This document shows positions 25,601 to 32,598 of a stretch of 38,042 nt of DNA, piece by piece. Both the position numbers and the translations under genes were made by a program. Below the pieces are notes generated by a model. That model saw nothing but the letters and a program-made list of their open reading frames with translations, was not told the DNA's origin and searched no databases. This DNA comes from DATCDE01 sp038252405 (GTDB lineage: Bacteria > Actinomycetota > Actinomycetes > Prado026). The stretch's first letter is position 1. Each line of letters starts with the position of its first letter. The stretch lies in the NCBI GenBank assembly GCA_038252405.1, contig JBBSAJ010000026.1, forward strand, positions 1-38,042, written 5' to 3'.

Positions 25601-25816
25601 GGCGGCTACGACGTCATCGACTGGAAGACCGGGTCGGCGGCCGCCGCCCCGCTCCAGCTGGCGGTCTACCGCACCGCGTGGGCGCAGATCGCCGGCGTGG
25701 CCGAGGAGTGCGTGGGTGCCGCGTTCTACTACGTGGGCAGCGGCACGGTCGAGCGCCCGGCCGCGCTGCCGTCCGGGGCCGAGCTGGAACGGCTGCTCAC
25801 CGGCGTCGCCGGCTGA
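22661..25816 (+). CDS. adnB: AdnB-type helicase-nuclease subunit
   Basis: A 1051-residue partner of AdnA with its own SF1A motor and PD-(D/E)XK nuclease. Walker A AGAGSGKT is at 39-46, LLDEYQDTS near 272, GDPFQAIYGWRG near 303, VHKAKGLEWPVV near 647, VTRAKQLL near 729, and the nuclease motifs GTRFHAWVESLF near 900 and DVIDWKTG near 984. It lacks the C-terminal cysteine cluster of AdnA. In mycobacteria AdnB supplies the main DNA-translocating motor and both subunits cut DNA. GTG 22661 overlaps the adnA stop by four bases, giving tight coupling for a 1:1 complex. It ends nine bases from the convergent EEP gene. Confidence 0.95.
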   Translation: MSHQPLTSPEQLSALLDVPFTAEQLAAATAPLEPGVVIAGAGSGKTTVMAARVVWLVASGQVRPEQVLGLTFTNKAAGELAQRIRAALRRAVPAAPVTDPGEQVDGEPTVATYHAYAGRLLREHGLRIGLEPRARLLADATRFQLVDRVLRRAPGPFVALNTGVRTLVGDVVSLDGELSEHLVTVEALRAEDAAIARDVASVRRVTAKLREVADTAAKRDELATLVELVRAEKAHLGTLDFGDQLAAAARLVSEHPAVGEIEQDRFRVVLLDEYQDTSVAQKQLLVGLFGGGHPVTAVGDPFQAIYGWRGASVANIDAFPEDFPRADGSASTRYGLSRNNRSGGRLLGLANALAGPLRERHPGSGLLQPRPGVEDAGDTVCALLPTYADEVAWVTGQVQAQLDSGMAPRDIALLVRVRSDFPAYHDALAERGIPVEVVGLGGLLALPEVSDVVATLEVLDEPTANAALLRLLTGPRWRIGPRDLALLGRRAVHLVRGDQPQATDDIALLLEEAVAGVDPADVVSLVEALDHPGGAAYSAAARQRFKELSDELRALRRHLGEPLLDLVARVVSTTGLDVEVGAAPAAAKAHRAEALGSFLEQAEAFADLDGDPSVRAFLSYLRAAEEFDRGLDTTAPSPSDSVKLLTVHKAKGLEWPVVVLPNLTSEVFPAKRGRARWTKAAKTLPTTLRGDADDFPVIADWSNKGLEAFDQAMAELDQLEERRLGYVAVTRAKQLLIASSHWWGPSQRKPRGPSAYLEAVRSHCEAGGGAVEHWEPPPDDDANPALLEQVEHPWPVPLQAEPLAARREAAELVRAALAGQLEPTGERLSDAERARVAEWDRDLEVLLTEARLLHRVETAVPLPSSLSASGLVRLAADPDGFARDLVRPMPRPPAPAAHRGTRFHAWVESLFGEQPLLDRSDLEGAADDDLVLDAQLRALQQAFLAGPYARLAPHRVEAPFQLVLGDRVVRGRIDAVYRTDGGYDVIDWKTGSAAAAPLQLAVYRTAWAQIAGVAEECVGAAFYYVGSGTVERPAALPSGAELERLLTGVAG

Positions 25817-25825
25817 GCCGACCGC

Positions 25826-26620
25826 TCACAGCTCCAGGTCGACGGCCAGGGCGCAGTGGTCGCTGACCGGCAGCGACAGGACGTGCTCGGCCTGCACCCG
25901 GTCGGCGGCCAGCCCGCGGGCCAGCAGGTGGTCGAACTGCACGCGTGGCCGCGCGGACGGGTAGGTGGCCGCCTGCGCCAGCGACGTCCAGCCGGTCAGC
26001 CAACGAGGCAGCGCGGCCGGCAGGTTGAAGTCGCCGAACAGCAGCACCGGCTCGGGCATCGTCGACGCCCACGAGGCGATGACCCGCAGCTGACGGGCGT
26101 TGTACCCCGGCACGAAGGACAGGTGCGCGGTGACCGCGGTGAACGGCCCGGCCGGACCCTCGACGACCGCAGCCAGGGCCAGCCGCGGCTCGTCCCTGAC
26201 CCGCATGATCCGCGGCCTCGGGCCGCCGGCCACGACGAGCGGCAGCGAGATCGGCGCCGCGGCGAACCGGCGCACCGCCCATGACCGCACTGGGAAGCGG
26301 GACACCAGCCCGATCCCGTACGTGGGGCCCTCGCTGCGGTGACCGTCGTCCAGCCCGGACGCCGTCCAGGGGTCGCCGTGGCCCGGCGTCCCATGCAGCG
26401 ACGGGACGAACCGCCAGTGGGCCGCGCCGAGGGCCGCCGCGACCACCTCCGTCTGGTCCACCAGGCCGGACCGAGGCTGGTGGCGGTCCACCTCCTGCAG
26501 CCCGACCAGGTCGGCGCCGAGCTGACGCGCCGCGTCGGCCAGCAGCGCCGGCTCGACCGAGCCGTCGCGCGGCGACTGCCCGTGCAGCAGGTTGAACGTC
26601 GCGACTCGCAGCACCGGCAT
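25826..26620 (-). CDS. Endonuclease/exonuclease/phosphatase (EEP) family protein
   Basis: A 264-residue EEP-superfamily hydrolase with the canonical catalytic series: Asn in ATFNLLHG, Glu in GLQEVD, His in VTAHLSFVPG, the Asp-X-Asn pair in LLFGDFNL, and the terminal SDHCALAVD. There is no signal peptide or membrane helix, so it is cytoplasmic. The substrate could be DNA, a nucleotide-type phosphodiester or a lipid phosphate. It lies nine bases behind deoD on the same strand. It also has its own -10 box overlapping the deoD stop, so it can be expressed alone or with deoD. Confidence 0.9.
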   Translation of the reverse strand: MPVLRVATFNLLHGQSPRDGSVEPALLADAARQLGADLVGLQEVDRHQPRSGLVDQTEVVAAALGAAHWRFVPSLHGTPGHGDPWTASGLDDGHRSEGPTYGIGLVSRFPVRSWAVRRFAAAPISLPLVVAGGPRPRIMRVRDEPRLALAAVVEGPAGPFTAVTAHLSFVPGYNARQLRVIASWASTMPEPVLLFGDFNLPAALPRWLTGWTSLAQAATYPSARPRVQFDHLLARGLAADRVQAEHVLSLPVSDHCALAVDLEL

Positions 26621-26626
26621 GGCGCG

Positions 26627-26632
26627 ACGCTA
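26627..26632 (-). promoter_or_regulatory. -10 box of the EEP gene overlapping the deoD stop codon
   Basis: Minus-strand TAGCGT occupies exactly -12 to -7 of the ATG at 26620, and its first three bases are the TAG stop of deoD. There is no Shine-Dalgarno for the EEP gene, so a leaderless transcript is likely. Confidence 0.5.
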
Positions 26633-27331
26633 GGCGACGGCCGCGTCGAGGGCGAGCCGGACCATCTCGGCGAAGGTGGTCTGCCGTTCCTGCGCCGAGG
26701 TCTCCTCGTGCGTCACCAGGTGGTCCGAGACGGTCAGCACGGTCAGGGCCCGCACGTCGAACTGGGCGGCCAGCGTGTACAGCGCCGCGGCCTCCATCTC
26801 CACGGCCAGCACCCCGTACTGGGCCAGCCGCAGCGTCGCGGCCGAGTCGCCGTAGAACAGGTCCGCGCTGTGCACCGGGCCGACCCGCACGGGCAGGTCG
26901 TGCTCGCCGGCCAGCCGGTGCGCCGTCGTCAGCAGGCCGAAGTCCGCGGTCGGCGCGTAGTCGATGCCGGGGAACCGGGTGCGGTTGGTCGCGGAGTCGG
27001 TGGAGGCGCTCATGGCGAGGATCACGTCGCGGACCCGGACGTCCTCCCGCAGGGCGCCGCAGGTACCGATCCGGATCGCCGTCCGGACGCCGTACTCGGC
27101 GAACAGCTCGTGCGCGTAGATCGACACCGAGGGGATGCCCATGCCGTGGCCCTGGATCGAGACCCGCTCGCCCTTCCAGCTGCCGGTGTAGCCGAACATG
27201 CCGCGGACCTCGTTGTAGCGGACGGCGCCGTCGAGGAACGTCTCGGCCACCCACTGCGCACGCAGCGGGTCGCCCGGCAGCAGGACCCGCTCGGCGATGT
27301 CGCCGGCCTTGGCTCCGATATGAGTGCTCAC
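26630..27331 (-). CDS. deoD: Purine nucleoside phosphorylase, DeoD type
   Basis: A 233-residue hexameric-type purine nucleoside phosphorylase, which splits (deoxy)inosine and (deoxy)guanosine into base and sugar-1-phosphate for salvage. Motifs seen: LLPGDPLRAQWVAE, GMFGYTGSWKGERVSIQGHGMGIPSVSIYAHEL, RIGTCGAL, AVEMEAAALY and TVSDHL with the catalytic Asp. The start is GTG 27331 with TAGGCT exactly at -12 to -7 (leaderless). It is divergent from an M20 dipeptidase and followed by the EEP gene. Confidence 0.95.
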   Translation of the reverse strand: MSTHIGAKAGDIAERVLLPGDPLRAQWVAETFLDGAVRYNEVRGMFGYTGSWKGERVSIQGHGMGIPSVSIYAHELFAEYGVRTAIRIGTCGALREDVRVRDVILAMSASTDSATNRTRFPGIDYAPTADFGLLTTAHRLAGEHDLPVRVGPVHSADLFYGDSAATLRLAQYGVLAVEMEAAALYTLAAQFDVRALTVLTVSDHLVTHEETSAQERQTTFAEMVRLALDAAVA

Positions 27332-27337
27332 CCGCTG

Positions 27338-27364
27338 AGCCTACGGCGGCGACCGTCATAGGGT
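27338..27364. promoter_or_regulatory. Facing leaderless promoters of deoD and the M20 dipeptidase
   Basis: The minus-strand TAGGCT (27338-27343) ends seven bases before the deoD GTG. The plus-strand TAGGGT (27359-27364) ends seven bases before the M20 ATG at 27372. The two boxes are only 15 bp apart, so the -35 region of each promoter overlaps the other core promoter. Neither gene has a Shine-Dalgarno sequence. Confidence 0.55.
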
Positions 27365-27371
27365 CGGCGTC

Positions 27372-28766
27372 ATGAGCTCCCATGACCCGGCGGTGCGCGC
27401 CCACGTAGAGCAGACGGCGTCCGTCTTCCTCGACCGGCTCGGCGAGTGGCTGCGGATCCCGTCGATCAGCGGCGACCCGAGCAACTCGGCCGACGTGCAA
27501 GCCTCCGCGGAGTGGCTGGCCGCTGAGCTGCGCGCCCACGGCTTCCCGGTCGCCGAGGTGTGGGAGACCGCAGGCCACCCCGCGGTGTTCGCCGAGTGGC
27601 CCTCGGACGACGCCGCGGCGCCGACGGTCGTCGTCTACGGTCACCACGACGTCCAGCCGGTCGACCCGGTCGAGCTGTGGGACACCCCGCCGTTCACCCC
27701 GACCAGGGACGGCGACGTGCTGCGCGGCCGCGGCACCGCCGACGACAAGGGCCAGGTGCTCATGCACCTGCTCGGCCTGCAGGCCCACCTGGCCGCCACC
27801 GGGCGGACCAGCCCGGCCGTGCACCTCAAGGTGGTCGTCGAGGGGGAGGAGGAGTCCGGCTCCCCGCACTTCGCGGCGCTGCTGCGCGAGCACCGGGACC
27901 GGCTGGCCTGCGACGTCGTCGTGGTGAGCGACACCGGCATGTGGTCGCGCGAGGTGCCGTCGGTCTGCACCGGGATGCGCGGCCTGGTCGACGGACAGGT
28001 CGACGTCCGCGGCCCGGCCGGCGACCTGCACTCCGGCTCGTTCGGTGGCGCGGTGCCCAACCCGCTGACCGAGCTGGCCCGGGTCCTCGGGCAGCTGCAC
28101 GACGACGAGGGGCGAGTGACCATCCCCGGCTTCTACGCCGACGTCCGCGAACTGGACGAGCGGGAGCGCGAGCTGTTCGCCCGGCTGCCGTTCGACGAGT
28201 CGCAGTTCCTCGCCGACGCGCAGTCGGGGGCGACGAAGGGCGAGGCCGGTTACACCACCCTGGAGCGGCTGTGGGCGCGCCCCACGGCCGAGGTGAACGG
28301 GATGTGGGGCGGCTACACCGGGCCCGGCCACAAGACCATCGTCCCGGCAGAGGCGCACGCCAAGGTGTCCTTCCGGCTGGTCGCCGACCAGGACCCGGTC
28401 CGGGTCTTGGGGGGGTTCCGGGCCTGGCTGGTCGAGCAGTTCCCGCCCGGTGTCGAGGTCGAGCTGCAGGCCTTCGGTGACGGCGTCCGGCCCTGCCTGA
28501 CCCCGCTGGACCACCCGGCGCTGCAGGCCGTCACCCGGTCGATGAGCCGCGCCTTCGGCGTCGAGGCGCTCTACACCCGTGAGGGCGGCTCGGGTCCGGA
28601 GGCCGACCTCGCTGAGGTGCTCGCGGCGCCGGTCGTCTTCCTCGGGGTGGGCCTGCCGGACGACCGGATCCACGCGCCGAACGAGAAGGTCGACGTCCCG
28701 CTGCTGCTCAAGGGCGCCGAGGCCGTCGCCTACCTGTGGGCCGACCTGGCCGAGTCCTGGGCGTGA
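27372..28766 (+). CDS. M20 family dipeptidase
   Basis: A 464-residue di-zinc M20 metallopeptidase of the CNDP/dipeptidase branch. Metal ligands and catalytic residues are visible: His91 and Asp93 in GHHDVQP, Asp in GRGTADDKGQ, the catalytic and metal Glu pair in VEGEEESGS, Asp in VVSDTGM, and the final His in DRIHAPNE. The dimerisation insert includes RGPAGDLHSGSFGG. There is no signal peptide, so it probably hydrolyses cytoplasmic dipeptides. The start follows a leaderless-type -10. Its stop overlaps the nudC start (GTGA), giving translational coupling. Confidence 0.93.
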   Translation: MSSHDPAVRAHVEQTASVFLDRLGEWLRIPSISGDPSNSADVQASAEWLAAELRAHGFPVAEVWETAGHPAVFAEWPSDDAAAPTVVVYGHHDVQPVDPVELWDTPPFTPTRDGDVLRGRGTADDKGQVLMHLLGLQAHLAATGRTSPAVHLKVVVEGEEESGSPHFAALLREHRDRLACDVVVVSDTGMWSREVPSVCTGMRGLVDGQVDVRGPAGDLHSGSFGGAVPNPLTELARVLGQLHDDEGRVTIPGFYADVRELDERERELFARLPFDESQFLADAQSGATKGEAGYTTLERLWARPTAEVNGMWGGYTGPGHKTIVPAEAHAKVSFRLVADQDPVRVLGGFRAWLVEQFPPGVEVELQAFGDGVRPCLTPLDHPALQAVTRSMSRAFGVEALYTREGGSGPEADLAEVLAAPVVFLGVGLPDDRIHAPNEKVDVPLLLKGAEAVAYLWADLAESWA

Positions 28767-29686
28767 GCGAGGCACCGCTGGGGCGGCTGGCCCTGGCCCG
28801 CGCCGCCACCGGCCGGGCCGCCGAGCACCGCAAGGACGACGCCTGGCTGGCCGCGGCCTGGGCCGACCCCGGGACCCGGGTGCTGCGCATCGCCGACGGC
28901 CGCACGCTGGTCGACGCCGGCCGCATCGTCACCAGCGGACCCTTCGAGACCGACCGGGAGCGCTACTTCCTGGGCGTGGACGACGACGGGGTGGCCTGGT
29001 TCGCGGTCCGCGAGGACGGCCCGCTGCGCGCACCGCTGGGCTCGGCCGCCGTGCCCCAGGGGCTGCGCGAGGTGGGCCCGGTCCTCGACGACCGGGACGC
29101 CGGCCTGCTGGTGCTGGCCGCCGCGTTGGGCAACTGGCACACCACCCACCAGCACTGCCCGCGTTGCGGCGCCCGGACGACGATCACCCAGGGCGGCTTC
29201 GTCCGGGTCTGCCCGGCGGACGGGTCGGAGCACTACCCGCGCACCGACCCGGCGATGATCGTGCTGGTCACCGACGCGAGCGGGGAGCGGGCCCTGCTCG
29301 GCCACGGGGCGGCCTGGCCGCCCGGCCGGTTCTCCACCCTGGCCGGTTTCGTCGAGCCGGGGGAGTCCGCCGAGATGGCGGTGGTGCGCGAGGTGGCCGA
29401 GGAGGTCCGGATCCGGGTCGGTCACGTCACCTACCTGGGCAGCCAGCCGTGGCCGTTCCCGTCCTCGCTCATGCTGGGCTTCCGGGCCCAGGCGCTGGAC
29501 GACGGCGCCGAGCCGGTGCCGGACGGCGTGGAGGTGACCGAGGCGCGCTGGTTCAGCCGGGCCGAGCTGCACGCTGCTGCGTCAGCGGGCCAGGTGCTGC
29601 TGCCGCCGCCGGTGTCGATCGCACGCAGGCTCGTCGAGCACTGGTACGGCGGCCCGGTCGCCGAGGAGGAGACCAGGCGCTGGTAG
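28763..29686 (+). CDS. nudC: NAD+/NADH diphosphatase NudC
   Basis: A 307-residue Nudix enzyme that cleaves NAD(H) to NMN(H) and AMP and can remove NAD caps from RNA. The Nudix box is GFVEPGESAEMAVVREVAEE and the NADH-pyrophosphatase motif SQPWPFPSSLM follows directly. A zinc ribbon lies before it, with CPRC and a later CPAD. The fourth ligand position is Asp rather than Cys, and the usual Gly after the EE of the Nudix box is Arg here. Start GTG 28763 overlaps the M20 stop. From memory it is the Rv3199c counterpart in the conserved block, convergent with mycoredoxin. Confidence 0.92.
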   Translation: MSEAPLGRLALARAATGRAAEHRKDDAWLAAAWADPGTRVLRIADGRTLVDAGRIVTSGPFETDRERYFLGVDDDGVAWFAVREDGPLRAPLGSAAVPQGLREVGPVLDDRDAGLLVLAAALGNWHTTHQHCPRCGARTTITQGGFVRVCPADGSEHYPRTDPAMIVLVTDASGERALLGHGAAWPPGRFSTLAGFVEPGESAEMAVVREVAEEVRIRVGHVTYLGSQPWPFPSSLMLGFRAQALDDGAEPVPDGVEVTEARWFSRAELHAAASAGQVLLPPPVSIARRLVEHWYGGPVAEEETRRW

Positions 29687-29690
29687 CCGG

Positions 29691-29707
29691 CCGGTCGACA
29701 GGACCGG
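29691..29707. terminator. Short hairpin between convergent nudC and mycoredoxin genes
   Basis: CCGGTC and GACCGG form a 6-bp stem with a 5-base loop. It fills nearly the whole 21-base gap between the nudC stop and the mycoredoxin stop. There is no T tract. Its position suggests a weak bidirectional terminator. Confidence 0.45.
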
Positions 29708-29950
29708 TCAGCTCGCCACGGCCAGCCGCTCGCGGACCGCGCCGACGCTCGGGTTGGTCAGGGCGGTCCCGTCGGCGAAGACCACGGTGGGCACGGTCTG
29801 GTTGCCGCCGTTGACGCTCATGACGAGTTCGGCGGCCCCCGGGACGAGCTCGATGTCGACCTCGGTGTAGCCGATGCCCTCGCGCTCCAGCTGGCTCTTC
29901 AGCCGTCGGCAGTAGCCGCACCAGGTGGTGGTGTACATCGTCATCGACAT
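29708..29950 (-). CDS. Mycoredoxin / glutaredoxin-like protein
   Basis: An 80-residue thioredoxin-fold protein with the CGYC active site (Cys11, Cys14), the cis-Pro region QTVPTVVF and a glutaredoxin-like C-terminus. Proteins of this type in Actinobacteria are mycoredoxins, which reduce mycothiol mixed disulfides in the cytoplasm. ATG 29950 is chosen with GGGAG upstream; later in-frame ATG codons would shorten it by only two to four residues. It is divergent from uvrD2. Confidence 0.92.
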   Translation of the reverse strand: MSMTMYTTTWCGYCRRLKSQLEREGIGYTEVDIELVPGAAELVMSVNGGNQTVPTVVFADGTALTNPSVGAVRERLAVAS

Positions 29951-30021
29951 CGTGTGCGCACTCCCGAGCCTCGAGGTTGTTGAACCTTCCAACACCGTAC
30001 GTGGGCGGTGATGTTCCCGAC

Positions 30022-30043
30022 GGTCGGGGGTGGGTGTTTGGAT
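30022..30043 (+). promoter_or_regulatory. Candidate damage-type promoter of uvrD2
   Basis: GGTCGGGG (30022-30029), eight bases, then TTGGAT (30038-30043) has the same geometry as the element upstream of adnA and fits TGTCRGTG-N8-TANNNT in most positions. Transcription would start near 30050, three bases before the uvrD2 ATG, so the mRNA would be nearly leaderless. The match is by eye only. Confidence 0.4.
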
Positions 30044-30052
30044 GAGACGGTC

Positions 30053-32170
30053 ATGCCACCGCCACCGCCACTGCCACCGACCGCCGACGATGTGCTCGCC
30101 GCGCTCGACCCGGAGCAGCGCGAGGTGGCCACCGCCCTGCGCGGCCCGGTCTGCGTGCTGGCCGGTGCCGGCACCGGCAAGACCCGGGCGATCACCCATC
30201 GGATCGCCTACGGCGTCCACTCGGGGGTCTACGCGCCGCAGCGGGTGCTCGCGGTCACCTTCACCACCCGGGCCGCCGGTGAGATGCGCGGCCGGCTGCG
30301 CGAGCTGGGCGTCTCGGGCGTGCAGGCCCGCACCTTCCACAGCGCCGCGCTGCGCCAGCTCGGCTACTTCTACCCGCGGGTGGTCGGCGGCGACGTGCCG
30401 CGGCTGGTGGAGAGCAAGATCGGCCTGGTGGGCCAGGCGGCCGGCGCCGCCCGGATCGCGCTGTCCCGTCCCGCGCTGCGCGACGTCGCGGCCGAGATCG
30501 AGTGGGCCAAGGTCAGCCGCACCGCGGCCGACGACTACCCGGCCGCGCTCGCCGCGGCCGGTCGGGAGCCCCCCGCCGACCTCGACCCGGCCCAGGTGGG
30601 CCGGCTGTACGCCGGGTACGAGGCGGCCAAGCGCGAGCGGGGCGTGCTCGACTTCGAGGACGTCCTGCTGCTCACGGTGGCGGTGCTGCAGGAGCGGGCC
30701 GATGTCGCGGACCAGGTGCGGGCCCAGTACCGGCACCTCGTGGTGGATGAGTACCAGGACGTCAACCCGCTGCAGCAGGCGCTGCTCGACCTGTGGCTGG
30801 GCCCGCGGGACGACCTCTGCGTGGTCGGTGACGCGAGCCAGACGATCTACAGCTTCACCGGCGCCACGCCGAACTACCTGCTCGGCTTCCCGCAGCGCTA
30901 CCCGCAGGCCACCGTGGTCCGGCTGGTGCGCGACTACCGGTCCACCCCGCAGGTGGTCGGCCTGGCCAACGGGGTGCTGCGCCGGGCGCACGGCGCGGCC
31001 GCCCGGGCCAAGATCGAGCTGGTCGCCCAACGGCCCCCGGGGCCGGAGCCGACGTTCACGCCGTACCCCGACGAGCCGGCCGAGGCTGCGGGGGTGGCGG
31101 CCCGGATCCGTGAGCTGCTGGCCGCGGGGACCCCGGCCAGCGAGATGGCCGTCCTGTACCGGATCAACGCCCAGTCGGAGGTCTTCGAGGAGGCGCTGGC
31201 CGACCTCGGGATCCCGTTCCTCCTGCGCGGCGCCGAGCGGTTCTTCGAGCGCCCCGAGGTCCGCGAGGCGGTGATCCTGCTGCGGGGCGCGGCCCGCGGT
31301 GGCGCGCCGGCGGCCGACGGCACGCTGGCCGGCGACGTCCGGGCGGTGCTGGGGACGCGGGGCTGGCGGTCCGAGCCGCCGTCCGGCTCCGGCGCGACGA
31401 GGGACCGGTGGGAGTCGCTCAACGCGCTGGTGGCGCTGGCCGAGCAGGTGGCCGCCACCCGGCCGGCCGCCGGGCTGTCCGAGCTGGTGACCGAGCTGGA
31501 CGAGCGGATCGCGGCCCAGCACGCGCCCACCGTCGAGGGCGTCACGCTGGCCTCGCTGCACGCGGCCAAGGGCCTCGAGTGGGATGCCGTGTTCCTGGTG
31601 GGCCTGGTCGAGGGGACCCTGCCGCTCATCCACGCGGACACCCCGGAGCAGGTGGAGGAGGAGCGCCGGCTGCTGTACGTCGGGGTGACCCGGGCCCGCG
31701 AGCACCTGCACCTGTCCTGGTCCGCGGCCAGGGCGCCCGGGGGCCGGGCCAGCCGGCGCCCGTCCCGGTTCCTGGACGGGCTGCGCCCCGCCGACCTCGA
31801 CGACGACCAGGCGGCGTTGCCACGGCGCTCGAAACGGGGAGGCCAGGCCGGGCGGGTGCTGCCCACGGTGTGCTCCGGCTGCGGCCATTCCCTGGCCACC
31901 GCGGCCGACCGCACCCGCGGCCGGTGCGCCGACTGCCCGCCCGCCTACGACGAGGCCGTCTTCGAGCGGCTGCGGTCCTGGCGGCTGGAGCGGTCCCGCA
32001 CCGACTCGGTGCCCGCGTACGTCGTGTTCACCGACGCCACCCTGGAGGCCATCGCAGCCGCCCGGCCCACCTCGCTGACCGCCCTGGCGAAGGTCAACGG
32101 GGTGGGTCCGGCCAAGCTCGAGCGCTATGGCGAAACCGTCCTGACGGTGCTCACCGAAGTCCGCGGCTAA
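30053..32170 (+). CDS. uvrD2: ATP-dependent DNA helicase UvrD2
   Basis: A 705-residue SF1A helicase. Walker A AGAGTGKT is at 37-44, VVDEYQDVN near 232, VVGDASQTIYSFTG near 262, LHAAKGLEWD near 503 and VTRAREHL near 545. A four-cysteine zinc motif (CSGCG near 607, CADC near 625) is followed by a C-terminal HRDC domain (about 635-705). This helicase-Cys4-HRDC order is diagnostic for actinobacterial UvrD2, an essential helicase in mycobacteria. ATG 30053 starts a proline-rich tip; in-frame GTG 30008 would overlap the candidate promoter and is less likely. Confidence 0.95.
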   Translation: MPPPPPLPPTADDVLAALDPEQREVATALRGPVCVLAGAGTGKTRAITHRIAYGVHSGVYAPQRVLAVTFTTRAAGEMRGRLRELGVSGVQARTFHSAALRQLGYFYPRVVGGDVPRLVESKIGLVGQAAGAARIALSRPALRDVAAEIEWAKVSRTAADDYPAALAAAGREPPADLDPAQVGRLYAGYEAAKRERGVLDFEDVLLLTVAVLQERADVADQVRAQYRHLVVDEYQDVNPLQQALLDLWLGPRDDLCVVGDASQTIYSFTGATPNYLLGFPQRYPQATVVRLVRDYRSTPQVVGLANGVLRRAHGAAARAKIELVAQRPPGPEPTFTPYPDEPAEAAGVAARIRELLAAGTPASEMAVLYRINAQSEVFEEALADLGIPFLLRGAERFFERPEVREAVILLRGAARGGAPAADGTLAGDVRAVLGTRGWRSEPPSGSGATRDRWESLNALVALAEQVAATRPAAGLSELVTELDERIAAQHAPTVEGVTLASLHAAKGLEWDAVFLVGLVEGTLPLIHADTPEQVEEERRLLYVGVTRAREHLHLSWSAARAPGGRASRRPSRFLDGLRPADLDDDQAALPRRSKRGGQAGRVLPTVCSGCGHSLATAADRTRGRCADCPPAYDEAVFERLRSWRLERSRTDSVPAYVVFTDATLEAIAAARPTSLTALAKVNGVGPAKLERYGETVLTVLTEVRG

Positions 32171-32175
32171 TTCGC

Positions 32176-32206
32176 TTGCGTGCCCCCGGTGGGCTTGCGC
32201 TAGCCT
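32176..32206 (+). promoter_or_regulatory. whiB7 leader promoter
   Basis: TTGCGT (32176-32181) and TAGCCT (32201-32206) form a -35/-10 pair with a 19-base spacer. Just upstream of the -35 is the AT-rich CTAATTCG, the type of feature that WhiB7 recognises together with the housekeeping sigma factor at its own promoter. Transcription would begin near 32213, about 385 bases before the whiB7 ATG, giving the long leader described below. Confidence 0.5.
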
Positions 32207-32272
32207 CCGTTCACGTCAGGACGCACCTCGCGACCTGAGCACCGCGACACGAACCAAGGGAGGTGACCCGCG

Positions 32273-32488
32273 GTGGAGAGCAACAAGACGTTCACGGTGA
32301 CCGCTGGCGCGGTCGCCTTCGCGCGTGCGCGGTACGGGACGGGTCTGCCCATGGCTGGGTGCGGCGTGCAGGTGCACACCGACTTCCACCAGCCGCTTGG
32401 CACGACTTCGTCCATCCGCACCACCGCTGCGTTCGCCGCCGTGAACGACGACACCCGGGCCTTCCGCACCTGGAGCCCACCGGTCTAG
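32273..32488 (+). CDS. 71-codon upstream ORF in the whiB7 leader
   Basis: GTG 32273 has a very strong ribosome-binding site, AAGGGAGGTGA. The 71-residue product starts MESNKTFTVTAGAVAFARAR and resembles no family I know. Its stop (32486-32488) is 25 bases before an intrinsic terminator, and whiB7 begins 110 bases after the stop. In mycobacteria and Streptomyces the whiB7/wblC leader carries an upstream ORF followed by a terminator, and slowed translation under ribosome-targeting antibiotics lets transcription read through. This ORF is in the right place for that sensor role. A functional small protein is the alternative. The strength of the ribosome-binding site and the length are unusual for a leader peptide. 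Confidence 0.65.
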   Translation: MESNKTFTVTAGAVAFARARYGTGLPMAGCGVQVHTDFHQPLGTTSSIRTTAAFAAVNDDTRAFRTWSPPV

Positions 32489-32513
32489 CCCGACAGCTGG
32501 CCGGAACACCTCC

Positions 32514-32548
32514 AGGCCGCGGAACCCGTAACCCGGGATCCGCGGCCT
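32514..32548 (+). terminator. Intrinsic terminator/attenuator upstream of whiB7
   Basis: AGGCCGCGGA (32514-32523) pairs perfectly with TCCGCGGCCT (32539-32548). After one mismatch the stem continues with CCCG/CGGG around a 5-base loop. It is followed at once by TTTTCGTTT, a real T tract that is rare in this GC-rich sequence. It lies between the upstream ORF and whiB7, where termination would block whiB7 expression unless it is prevented. Confidence 0.85.
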
Positions 32549-32598
32549 TTTCGTTTCCCCCGTCCACCCGCAACGAGGTCCACCTGGAGGTGACACCG

